A DNA stretch of 64,000 bases from assembly GCA_032719365.1 (NCBI GenBank), contig CM064870.1, positions 27,346,738-27,410,737 of the forward strand. The letters are read 5' to 3'. Under the pieces are notes generated by a model. The model saw only the letters and a list, made by a program, of their open reading frames with translations. It was not told the origin of the DNA and did no database searches. The position numbers and the translations under genes were made by a program. Of the stretch, positions 22,168 through 32,885 are shown in pieces. How positions within the stretch are numbered: the stretch's first letter is position 1; every line of letters begins with the position of its first letter. The stretch is from Prinsepia uniflora. Taxonomy: Eukaryota > Streptophyta > Magnoliopsida > Rosales > Rosaceae.

Positions 22168-25100
22168 TTATCGACACCCTAGGGTTGCTCTTCCTTCCTC
22201 ATTGATAGTTGTATTTCTGCAAAGTTTCTGAAGATCAATGTACCCTATAATCGTATCTTCAAACACTGCACCGTCAAGCCGTGCTTCATTGAAGGTGGAA
22301 CCTGATAGTACGGTGTTCTTAAACAAAGCTCCTTGCAGATCAGCTTTCTCAAAGTTAACCCGGTCTATAACTGCATTTGAGAAGTCTGTGCCTGCAATAA
22401 AGGAAAACTCATACTCACCATTGCTTCCTACATTCATGCAATTTTATGATGAGTTTTTTCACAACAAGACGTGATGTAAAATGATCAGTTTGAGCTTCGA
22501 CTTTAAGCAGGTTGGTAGTCTTCGATTAGTGAATCCCTTCGATTTTGGAGTTTTTAGTATCAAATTAAGGACCCTTCCTAATTTTTGATACTTGAAACCT
22601 AAACAGAAGTTCCAACAGACCATTCTAATACCCTAAATAATTGACCTTGTCTATGAATGTGATCAAAGTTGAAGAAAACTGAACCTAAAGACAGAATTTC
22701 CTGTATTACTCTTGTATATTTGACATCAAGGATGTTGTGCATTCTTACCCTTGAAGCTAGCCCCTGCAGCGTAAGCCTTCGACATCACAACTTCAGACAA
22801 GTCAGCGCCATCAAATTTTGGTCCAGACATGAGTGCTGCTGCAAGTCTCTTACCCTTCAGGTTGGACTTCTCATTTGTAAAATCACAGAAACGGAGATCA
22901 ATTGCCTTGTCATAAACACCATTTGCTTGACCTATCGTATTACCAACAAATGCACGCTCACATCGATTTTGTTCAGTAGACAATGGCGGCAACCTCTATT
23001 GCAAACAAAACAAAAAATCAGCTTAGAAGCCTTTCAAAATGAAAACTGTGGAAACCAGTAGCTCATTATTTAGATGATGACATTTTGGCTCCAGATAATT
23101 TAATGAACTTGTGACATTTCACAAGAGCTGAAAGAAAACAAACTATGGCAAAATGGGGCCTTCACAAGAAATTTGGCAAAATAATGAAATTTCTTATTGA
23201 GTATCTAGACTTTCGGCTCGTACCATAAAATGGTCCAGAAAGATACGGTTTTCTTCAAGTTTCACGTATCTGGAATGCTATTAAAGCCAAATACTTAGTT
23301 GTCTGGTTTTCTATAGCTATACAAAAATCATGACAAGCTTCCAACTAAGTGTAGACAAATTTTCTGGGCTAAACTGAACACGTGGACAGTTTAATTGAAT
23401 TAAATCCCAGAGTAAAGGAAAGAACTTTATAATCTCTAAGGAGGGAAAGGGGTTGATGTCTACGATTTCATAAGAACTAATTTGGAAAATTTGATAGCCA
23501 CATATATCTCACTTGGTGTAAAGCAATCACAGAATTGATGAAAACAGCTTTGCTATGTGGAGCTTTGTCTAAATCCTTGAGGAATATCATGGCATTCAAG
23601 CATTAAATTTTCAATAATGAATATTTCTCTCTTATCAACTGAGAAACTTGCAAATTGTGAAATTTTTGCATGAGTTTGTTACAGGCTTACAGCTTAGCTG
23701 GTTGTATGTTCTAGTTTGCTTGGTTCTTGTTTGTCCTATCCTATGATGCTATAATTTTTGTTTGTCAACAAATTATATACATCAAGGAAAATAAAAATTC
23801 ATGGAAAGTTGTCAAACAGTCAAACCACCGGAGAACATTCCAAATATCAAAAAAAGGTTGCAAGTGGAAAATGAGTTTGTGGCTCAAAATCAAACCTGAC
23901 CAGCAGCCATTACTGGTGAGGCAGCAGTCACAGCCCAAACAGCAAGAATGCCACAAGCTACATTCTTAACTTGCTTCAATGGAGACAAGTTTTTCTTCCA
24001 TTCATCGCCATCCCTCGAAACTGCACCCAATTAAAACAAACACAAATTGAAATCTACCAACTTCTCTCAGGATAATGCAGGTGACATAAGTAGGCAGAAA
24101 TTCAACCAAAATTAAAACCAACGGAAGTCCAATTCTAAGTATACACTGTTGGGAAAAATTGCCATGTTATGCAAATCAATAACAGCAATTGCGGAATAAT
24201 CTTTTCCCTCTTTGAGTGATAAAAATAGACTAAATAAATCTAACCAATTCCAACACCACAAACATACCCAGAATAATAAATCCAAGTGCAAAATAACCCA
24301 AACTGAAAAATAAACACAACCACAAGAACACCGAGATTTTTAACGTGGAAACCCCTCAATGTGAAGGGAAAAACCACGAGGTGACAGTAAACCACCTACA
24401 CTCAAAATCTCCACTATCAACAATAATGGGCTACAACAGTTTCTCTCTAGATCAAAACTAGAGTCTCACAAAATTACAGTAAATCATCAAGAACAATTAT
24501 CTTGGCTCAACAACACAATATTCATCATCTAAAACAAAGATGGATTCCAAAATCAACAAAGAGAAAGTTTAGAATTCACCAATTTGGATATCCCCAAAAT
24601 AGGTGATGGAGAGGCTAATCTGAGAATCGACTCCGGTAGAGTTGTAGAGCTTTAAGCAAGGATTCGCCACATGAAATTTGAGCCAAATCGGAGAAGAATT
24701 GGCCTCTAGATCTTCTTGAATAAGCTCTCTCTCTCTCTAACTCTTTCTTCCCTCTCTCTCTTCTTTTCTCTCTGCCGTTCCCCCTCTGCTCTCTATCTTT
24801 TTTCTTCTGAACAAAACTTCTTCAATTAAAGAAGAAGACAATTATCATGCTTTTTTTTTTTGCTTTTGACTAAAGGGTTGGGCAACCCACATGGGGTGGA
24901 CCCACCCAACAAATCTCCCCCTCCATCTCATGTGGGGGGCTCAACTAAGCCCGCTCTTCCTCTGCACGCTTCCAGCTGGTTCTTAGGCAAAACTTTTGTA
25001 AACATATCTGAACCATTCTCACTAGTGTGCACTTTCTCCAGGTGTAACTCCTTACTCTCAAGCATATCACGAATCCAATGATAATGTACATCAATATGCT

Positions 25101-28100
25101 CGGATCTTGAATGAAACGTTGAATTCTTGGAGAGATGAATAGCACTCTGGCTGTCACAGTAGACAATATATTTTTCTTGTGGTAGGCCTAGTTCTTGTAG
25201 AAACCTCTTCATCCATAAAGCTTCTTTACATGCTTCAGTCACTGCAAGGTATTCAGCTTCTGTGATGGATAGAGCAACACACTTCTGTAACTTAGATTGC
25301 CAAGAAACAGCTCCCCTTGCAAAAGTCATCAAGAATCCTGAAGTGGACTTCCTGGTATCAACATTTCCAGCCATGTCTGCATCTGTATAACCATCCAATA
25401 CAGGTTTACCATTGCCAAAACACAAGCATATCCTGGAAGTACCTCTGAGATACCTATGTATCCATTTCACTGCTTCCCAATGCTCCTTACCAGGATTAGA
25501 GAGGAATCGACTGACGACCCCAACTGCATGAGCAATATCTGGTCTCGTACAGACCATAGCATACATCAAACTGCCAACTGCTGATGAATAAGGAACCTTG
25601 CTCATTTCTTCTTTTTCTTTCTCACTTGTTGGACATTGTTGGGTTGTGAGCTTGAAGTGACCTGCAAGTGGAGTTGACACTGCTTTGGCTTTATTCATAT
25701 TGAATCTTTCAAGAACCTTTTCGATATAGTTTTCTTGAGATAACCAAAGCTTTCCATTCTTCCTATCACGGGAGATCTTCATACCAAGAATCTGCTTTGC
25801 TGATCCCAAATCCTTCATGGCAAAAGACTTACTAAGCTCTTTCTTCAATTTTTAAACTTTACTTGCATCATGGCCAACAATCAGCATGTCATCAACATAA
25901 AGCAGGAGAATAATAAAGTCATCACAAGAGTAATGCTTTGTAAACACACAATGATCTGACATTGTCTTCTTGTACCCATGGCTTGCCATAAAAGAATCAA
26001 ACTTCTTATACCACTGTCTTGGTGCTTGCTTTAACCCATATAAGCTCTTGTTCAGTTTACATACAAGATGCTCTTTTCCCTTGACTTTAAAACCTTCAAG
26101 CTGCTCCATGAAAATTTCTTCTTCTAACTCACCGTGAAGGAATGCAGTTTTCATATCATGTTGTTCGATCTCCAGGTTCAAGCGAGCAGCTAGACCAAGA
26201 ACAACTCGAATAGAGGACATCTTCACAACTGGAGAGAAAATTTCTTCAAAGTCAATTCCTTTCTTTTGACCGAACCCTTTCACAACTAACCGTGCCTTGT
26301 ACCTTAGCTGTAAGTTACTTTCAATCTTTAGCCTGTAAACCCATCTATTCGTGAGAGCTTTCTTGCCATGAGGTAACTTTACCAAGTCATAAGTATGGTT
26401 CTCATGTAAGGATTTCAATTCTTCTTGCATGGCTTTCAACCACTCTGTCTTCTTCTCATGTGAGGTAGCTTCTTGGTAGGTCTCTGGCTCTCCCCCATCA
26501 GTAAGCATCACATATTCATGTGGAGAGTATCTGATAGAAGGTTGACGCTCTCTTGTAGATCTTCTCAACTGAGACTCAACAACTGGTGCTTGTTGTTCTT
26601 CCTCAACCTGTTCAGCCGCCTCAACTTCTTCATCAGCTTGATTGTTTTCATTTCCATTGTCACCATGGTCTTCCTGAACATTTTCCCCATAATCAGGATG
26701 CATTGGAGGTGGAGGAACTGGAGTTGGATCATTAGAATTACTAGTAGAAGGATTATGCTTCTCAGCCTTTTCAACATCTTCCCCAACCTGGTCTTCAAGA
26801 AAGACAACATCTCTACTTCTGATGATCTTCTTGTTCACAGGATCCCATAACCTGTACCCAAATTCTTCATGACCATAACCCACAAAGATACATGGCTTTG
26901 CCTTGCCATCAAGCTTGGATCTCTCATCTTTTGGAATATGAACAAATGCCCTGCAGCCAAAAACTCTCAAGTGATCATAAGAGACATCTTTTCCTTTCCA
27001 GACTCTTTCTGGTACTTCACCCTCCAAAGGAACTGAAGGAGAAAGATTGATCAAGTCAACTGCAGTTCTCATAGCTTCTCCCCAAAAGGACTTAGGTAGC
27101 TTAGCATGAGAAAGCATACATCTCACTCTTTCTTCAATGTTCTATTCATTCTTTCTGCTACATCGTTCTGCTGAGGGGTTTTTGGAACAGTCTTCTCAAG
27201 CCTGATACCCTGACTCTTACAGTAAATTTCAAAAGGACCTCTGTACTCACCACCATTATCTGCTCGAACACACTTCAACTGTCTTCCAGTTTCTCTTTCA
27301 ACCTGAGCATGAAAATACTTGAAATTTTCGAGTACCTGGTCTTTAGATTTAAAAAAAAAAGCCCAAACCTGTCTTGAATGGTCATCAATAAAGGTTACAA
27401 AATATAAAGCACCACCAAGAGTTCTAGTTTGCATGGTACAGACATCAGTGTGAATCAAATCAAGAACATTTGACCTTCTAGTTGGAGGATGTGTATGAAA
27501 TGCAACTTTATGCGTCTTTCCCACTAGGCAATGATCACAAGTCTTAAGAGGAGTCATACCTTGTAACTGAGGCACAAATTTCTTCCTAGCAAGAGTTTGG
27601 AGTCCCTTCTCACTGATGTGGCCAAGCCTCTTGTGCCAAATATCAACATTTACATCCTTTTGAATAGCATTGACCTCTGCTTTACGAAGTATAGCTTGCA
27701 TAACATAAAGAGAGTCCAATTTCTTTCCCTTGGCAATCACTAGAGAGCCCCTGATGAGCTTCCATTTACCTTCACCAAATTGATTAAAATAGCCCTCATC
27801 ATCAAGCTTGCCGGTAGAAATCAAATTTAGACGAATATCTGGAATATGCCTGACATCCTTGAGAACTAACTTGCTGCCAGTGTTAGTTTCTAAGCAGATA
27901 TCACCAATACCCACAATCTTGGATGCTCCGCTATTACCCATTCTTGCATTCCCAAAGTCACCACCAGTATAAGCTGTAAAGAACTCACCATGGGAGGTCA
28001 CATGGTATGAGGCACCCGAATCAATTACCCAATCACTATCGTGGCAAACAAGGTTAACACAACCGTCATCGTAGACAATAATAGTATCACCATCAGTAGT

Positions 28101-30130
28101 GACTACATTTGTCTCCTTTTCTTTCTTATTGGCTTCACCCTGTTCTCTTTTCTATATTCTGCATTCTCTTTTCTTATGCCCTGGTTTGTTGCAATAAAAG
28201 CATGTGATGTTTCTTCTTGGCCTAGACTTGGATCTCCCTTTAGAACCATCCCTTTTAAAGTTTCCACGAGGATTCTTACTTTGGCTTCTTCCTCGTTTTT
28301 CTTCTTTTTCTGTCATGAGCACTCTAGAAGAAGATTCACCAATTTCCTTTCTTCTAGCATCTTCATTTAACAACCTGTCTTTAACAAAGTCCATAGTTAA
28401 TTTCCCATCTGGCGCCGAATTGCTAACTGTAACAACTAGCGTTTCCCAACTCTCAGGCAAAGAGCTAAGAAGTAAAGACGCTTGGATCTCATCATCAAGA
28501 TTCATCTTCATGGCAACCAGCTTGTTCACAATGGTCTGAAACTGACTTGTGTGCTCAACCATACTGCACCCATCTTTAAATTTCAGATTTACAAGTCTTC
28601 TAATCAAAGCAGTCTTGTTTCTTGCAGTCTTCTTCTCAAAGAGGTTTTCTAACTTTTTCCAAACAACATCAGCTTTAGTTTCATCACAAATATCTTCAAA
28701 GACATTTTGATCAACCCACCGTCTGATGTGACCAACAGTCTTCCTATGCATGACTTCCCAATCACCTTCAGATATTTCAGTTGGTTTCCCACTGCCCAAT
28801 TTAATCGGCTTATACAAATCTTTGCAATAAAGTAAATCTTCCATCATGCACTTCCAGGTGGAATAATTGGTTGAATTCAATTTAACCATACCATCGACCC
28901 CTTCCATTTTAACACCCAAGAAATAAATTCCAGACAACCACACTGCTCTGATACCACTTGTTGGGAAAAATTGCCCTGTTATGCAAATCAATAACAGCAA
29001 TTGCGGAATAATCTTTTCCCTCTTTGAGTGATAAAAATAGGCTAAATAAATCTAACCAATTCCAACACCACAAACATACCCAGAATAATAAATCCAAATG
29101 CAAAATAACCCAAACTGAAAAATAAACAGAACCACAAGAACACCGAGATTTTTAACGTGGAAACCCCTCAATGTGAAGGGAAAAACCACGAGGTGTCAGT
29201 AAACCACCTACACTCAAAATCTCCACTATCAACAATAATGGGCTACAACAGTTTCTCTCTAGATCAAAACTAGAGTCTCACAAAATTACAGTAAATCATC
29301 AAGAACAATTATCTTGGCTCAACAACACAATATTCATCATCTAAAACAAAGATGGATTCCAAAATCAACAAAGAGAAAGTTTAGAATTCACCAATTTGGA
29401 TATCCCAAAAATAGGTGATGGAGAGGCTAATCTGAGAATCGACTCCGGTAGAGTTGTAGAGCTTTAAGCAAGGATTCGCCACATGAAATTTGAGCCAAAT
29501 CGGAGAAGAATTGGCCTCTAGATCTTCTTGAATAAGCTCTCTCTCTCTAACTCTTTCTTCCCTCTCTCTCTTCTTTTCTCTCTGCCGTTCCCCCTCTGCT
29601 CTCTATCTTTTTTCTTCTGAACAAAACTTCTTCAATTAAAGAAGAAGACAATTATCATGCTTTTTTTTTTGCTTTTAACTAAAGGGTTGGGCAACCCACA
29701 TGGGATGGACCCACCCAACAAATCTCCCCCTCCATCTCATGTACAGATCGGTTGAGAACAATAAAAAGAGAGCAACTTTATATACAGATCGGTTGAGAAC
29801 AATAAAAAGGGTCCAAATTTAATCAAATGGGCAACAACAGAATAAACCCAGAACTTGCAGTTAGAGAAAGTGAGAAACAGAATCAAACCCAGAAACTGGA
29901 TATATATAAAGATTAATCAAATAAACATTCACCAATTGAATTGCAGATCAAGTGATCGACAGAGTAAACCAAATGTTACTTGTGACTAATTATCATTGGG
30001 AAGGCTTACCGGAGCAGCATACACGCATAGGTGAGTGGACTTCGACATTGTATCGATGGCGTGTCGTTGGGAAGAATTGAAGAGAGCCACCATTCCGACA
30101 CAAAGAAATCGATGAAAGTGAAGGAGCCAT
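22168..30130 (-). CDS. TL17: Thylakoid lumenal 17.4 kDa-like pentapeptide-repeat protein (4 exons)
   Basis: Coding exons on the minus strand: 30010-30130, 23896-24020, 22749-22995 and 22168-22391. All junctions are GT-AG and join in frame to 238 aa plus stop. Residues 1 to about 50 look like a chloroplast transit peptide. Residues 61-79 form a hydrophobic lumen-targeting segment ending PVMA, with likely cleavage before Ala80. The mature part starts QRLPPLSTE and contains the GNTIGQANGVYDKA block, then pentapeptide repeats (FDGADLSEV, FSNAVIDRVNFEKADLQGAL, STFNEARLDGAVF) and ends ..QKLCRNTTINEEGRATLGCR. Length and blocks match the TL17 family (Arabidopsis At5g53490, from memory). The family is found in the lumen; its biochemical role is not settled. 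Intron 1 is 5,989 bp because of a copia insertion. Without the insertion it would be about 0.4 kb. Confidence 0.95.
24147..24911 (-). repeat. 3' LTR of the copia element, 765 bp
   Basis: Starts tgttggg and ends cccaaca on the plus strand, so the termini are short inverted repeats. It is nearly identical to 28959-29720. It contains a CT-rich microsatellite (about 24725-24775) and a poly-T run. Confidence 0.95.
24912..24930 (-). promoter_or_regulatory. Polypurine tract of the copia element
   Basis: On the minus strand GATGGAGGGGGAGATT lies directly before the 3' LTR start TGTTGGG. Confidence 0.85.
24928..28151 (-). pseudogene. Copia pol region (protease, integrase, RT, RNase H), broken
   Basis: Read on the minus strand, domains run in copia order. 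Protease has VIDSGASYHVTSH just after the gag stop. GAG-pre-integrase has WHKRLGH and CDHCLVGK. The integrase core runs through RADNGGEY to AERMNRTL. Reverse transcriptase has AFLHGELEEEIFMEQ, SLYGLKQAPRQWY and catalytic YVDDM. RNase H has TKSTSGF-type and CDSQSAIHLSKN blocks with a final EHIDVHYHWIRD. Breaks are a frameshift near 27125-27140, just after AERMNRTL, and an in-frame TAA at 25852-25854 shortly after YVDDM. Together with the gag stop these make the copy non-functional despite its young LTRs. Confidence 0.95.
28152..28907 (-). pseudogene. Copia Gag (UBN2-type) ending at an in-frame TAG
   Basis: Starts MEGVDGMVKLNSTNYSTWK at 28907, typical of copia Gag. It contains the W..LE..F....A..K..L...L..LK pattern and a CCHC zinc knuckle, CFYCNKPGHKKREC, near the end. 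Three codons after the knuckle the frame meets TAG (28152-28154). The same frame continues into the protease, so a single stop separates gag from pol. Copia elements usually make one fused polyprotein; here a nonsense mutation is more likely than programmed readthrough, since other breaks exist downstream. An upstream ATG in the same frame (to 29000) lies in the LTR and is not the likely start. Confidence 0.93.
28945..28956 (-). promoter_or_regulatory. Copia primer-binding site (initiator tRNA-Met)
   Basis: On the minus strand the 5' LTR ends CCCAACA, then AG, then TGGTATCAGAGC, the standard plant initiator-methionine tRNA primer site. Confidence 0.95.
28959..29720 (-). repeat. 5' LTR of the copia element, 762 bp
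   Basis: Pairs with 24147-24911. It has two CT units fewer and one T fewer plus eight substitutions. It is followed on the plus-strand side by a 22-bp copy of the polypurine-side sequence (29721-29742). Confidence 0.95.
29743..29810. repeat. Short tandem duplication (26-bp core, 42-bp period)
   Basis: The 26 bp beginning acagatcggttgagaac at 29743 are repeated exactly at 29785. It lies in the intron directly beside the copia insertion point. Confidence 0.85.
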
Positions 30131-30589
30131 TTTCAAAACTATGGCAGCAAGCTGACTATGGTGTTCTTATCCGTTTCTTTCGGACATCGAGATGACATGG
30201 CATGACACGTGCGACTGTGTCCGACGCCAAATGAACTCTTTCCTCTTAGCCTTATCTCTCTCTCTCGACTGGCCACCCAACGAGAAAACGCGCCAGGACT
30301 TTTTTCAATTTCCTATTTTGGTTCCATTTTTTTATTATTGTTTTATTCTGTCACCAATTAAGAATGTCATAAGTTGGCGTCCGCATACTCGAATAGGGTA
30401 ATTTTTTTAAGATATTTAAGTCATGTAATTTTTTAAGGCCTACCTCAAAATTAAAGGAAAGCTTTGTACCAACGTGAAGTATATTTTAGTTTGCTCTGAG
30501 TTAATGGTTGTATTCCACTCGCTGCCTCTAGTAGTAACTGGATACTGTAAAGAGTATATCGATTATAACATTACCTCAGGTGAGCTTTG
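30131..30589 (-). other. 5' flank and likely promoter side of the TL17-like gene
   Basis: Upstream of the start codon on the minus strand. It includes a CT-rich stretch (about 30245-30270) and a T-rich stretch. No clear TATA element stands out and no gene is seen. Confidence 0.4.
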
Positions 30590-31040
30590 AGATTTCATGA
30601 AAGTGAGTTTGTATCACATTAATGTGTGTACAAACCAGAAACACCTTAGGTAATGTCTCAAAAACTTCAGATGATAGATCAACCTAAAAAATTGGGAAAC
30701 AAATAACAGCAAGCAATCATCTACCCAGACAACAGAGGATAGCAATCCACAGGCTCAAAAACTTGCAACAAGCCTAAAAACAGAAACCAACTACATCATA
30801 CGGATATTCCACATCCTAGCTACCTGAATATTACTACTGGTTAATTTAAACTTAACAAAATAAAGACGCATATGAATCACCTCGATGATTTGGTTCGAAA
30901 TAACAGCATGAGTACACCTAATGCTCCCAAAAGTACGATTTTTCTTTTCCTTCCAGATACAATAGGTTGAGACGGTCAGAGCCAATTTGTTGATTAAGAA
31001 GGCAAGGGAATTACCTCTCCAAATTTTGGTTAACAAACAT
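30590..31040 (-). pseudogene. LINE reverse transcriptase C-terminal remnant
   Basis: The minus strand encodes GNSLAFLINKLALTVSTYCIWKE.KNRTF followed by an isoleucine-rich tail. This is the pattern of the zf-RVT/C-terminal region of plant LINE ORF2 ('kLa...YhIWrERN.RiF'). The rest of the LINE is absent, and downstream sequence (about 30590-30790) looks like a decayed LINE 3' end. Confidence 0.6.
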
Positions 31041-32480
31041 TACATTGTTGGATTTTGTAGTTCATGATTTCAAATTTTGTAGATAAATTTTAGAGTAAAT
31101 AATTGTTACCCCCTTAACAACTTTTACTTTTATTTAAAACCTTTAATGCTTGTATATTAAACAAAATAAGACTTTATCTCAAACTTTTTTTATTCAAAAA
31201 TCTCCAAACATAATTTGTAAGTAATAAATTTTATGTCTATCATTTTATATCTCAATAAAGAGGAGGAGTGAGTTATTGAGAATTCCTTTAAACATTTTAC
31301 ACCTATCATCCATCATTTTTTTGTCCTCTTTGCCACATGTGCCTCTTAGTGTTTGATTTCTTTGACCTATTTGGCCCTTTATTATATTATGCATATAATA
31401 AATATTATACATTTATACTATATATATAGTGTATATAGTTACAATTAAATTTTTTCTATAAAATAAAAAAATAAAGTTCGTATTGTCTGGGGTCAACGGT
31501 AGGGTATAGAATTTTTTTTTTTTTTTACAGGGGGGTGGGGGGGCTTGAGATGGTAGAAAATCGTACGGCATAAAGTTTAATTCTTGAATTTTAACACAAA
31601 ATTCAAGAATTAAACCAGAAACTATACGAAATTGACTAAATTACTTAATATCGGAAGATAAATCATTTTTAAAATTTTAAATTTAAAAGTATTTTTGAAG
31701 AATTATTTCTTTTTAATTATCTTACTTTAAGTTAGATTAGATACTTATATTACTTTTAAAATGAACAAGTGAAAAAAATATATATAAATAGGAGTAATGT
31801 TTTCATAATCCTCAATATAATCTTATAATAAAAAATAAAAATAAAAAGTAATGTTTAAATCATAATAGATTTTAGTAAGTGTTTTTTAGATTGTTATTGG
31901 ACTAATTGACAATTGGATGACATTAGTTATAATTTATATAAAATTTATGGTCTATTTTAAATTGTATAGTCATTTGACTAGTCAAATAACCTGAGTTTTA
32001 ATTTTTCTATATGCAAATTTTTTAATAAACTTATATCTAAATAAGGACGTATGAGCTAATTGTCCTAAATTTTATGACTTTAGCGCACTTTTTTTTCGAA
32101 ATTCGACTTAGATGTTATCATTGTAAAGGTCATCCGTATAAAACTATCAAATATGAGATCGTTAGATAATCGGTGTGCATAAAAATAATCAACAATTTAG
32201 GGACTGTTAAGATCTTTATTATAACATGTTATTGGTGGATTGAACGATCTCTAATTTATTTGATTTTTGCCAGCATGATGCGTTGGAAAAATGAATATCA
32301 AATTTGCGTTAAAAACAAAAAATTGAAAAATTTACCGTGAAATGAAAAATACATTTCATATCGTTTAATCAAAACGGAGTGGACAAAGATAGGCGGCAGG
32401 CGAAAATGGTTATTCTAGTATTATGCAAAAATAGAAAAAGGACATTTAAAAGGGAAGATTATGGTAAAAATGAGGATGGA
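31041..32480. other. AT-rich intergenic spacer
   Basis: Strongly AT-rich with many stops in all frames. A T/G homopolymer tract occurs near 31508-31545. I see no gene or defined element. Confidence 0.5.
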
Positions 32481-32591
32481 CTAAAGGATAAGGAAAAGAG
32501 AGAGAAACGGTCGTCGGCTCAGCTCTGTATATTTGGGAATTGACCTCATTGGGCTCTGTTTCTCTGCTGCCCCCCACGGCCAATCGAAGCG

Positions 32592-32885
32592 ATGGATAGC
32601 CAGAGCCAGAGCCAGAGCCAAAGCCAGAGCCAGAGCTCGTGCCTCAGCTGGCTGGGGACCCACGTCGCCTCAGCCTTCTTCGCCTCCCTGGAGCGCTGCT
32701 CCTGCATCAACCTCTCCACCTCCGACGACCACGAAATTAACCCCGACGAGGCCCACGACCGGCCTCTCATGCTTTTCGCCTCGAGATCTGTCAATCTCAG
32801 CGACCACCGCCCTCACTACGTTACTTCCTCCCCTTCCACCTCCTCCTCATCCGCCCCAAACGACGTCGTTAATCTGCCCGTCTGA
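32592..32885 (+). CDS. Small 97-aa protein with N-terminal Ser-Gln repeat, function unknown
   Basis: A single open exon has ATG in a GC-richer island between AT-rich spacers. The protein begins MD followed by about six SQ dipeptides, then SSCLSWLGTHVASAFFASLE, then a hydrophilic acidic middle (STSDDHEINPDEAHD) and a Ser/Pro-rich tail ending VVNLPV. The CLSWLG..ASAFFASLERCSC core looks constrained, while the SQ tract is low complexity. A possible TATA-like tatattt lies about 60 bp upstream. I do not recognise a named family. It may be a conserved plant gene of unknown function or, less likely, a chance ORF in a 5' CpG-rich region. Confidence 0.55.
   Translation: MDSQSQSQSQSQSQSSCLSWLGTHVASAFFASLERCSCINLSTSDDHEINPDEAHDRPLMLFASRSVNLSDHRPHYVTSSPSTSSSSAPNDVVNLPV

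Larger units (their letters stand above)
24147..29741 (-). mobile_element. Ty1-copia retrotransposon (Tork/Tnt1-like) inside TL17 intron 1
   Basis: A full-structure copia element has LTRs at 24147-24911 and 28959-29720, a primer site, a polypurine tract and gag-pol in between on the minus strand. The LTRs differ by 8 substitutions and small indels (about 1%), so insertion is recent, probably under a million years at usual plant rates (inference). It lies in the same orientation as the host gene. Two in-frame stops and one frameshift break gag-pol. The flanks tacac (24142-24146) and tacag (29742-29746) form a 4-of-5 target duplication if the insertion is taken to include 21 extra bases beyond the 5' LTR. 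Protease-to-RT order (PR-INT-RT-RH) and block sequences resemble Tnt1-type elements. Confidence 0.97.

Noticed and set aside
28152..28154. TAG between copia gag and protease as programmed readthrough
   Set aside because: Copia elements normally have one frame here, and two other disabling breaks exist downstream, so a nonsense mutation is simpler.
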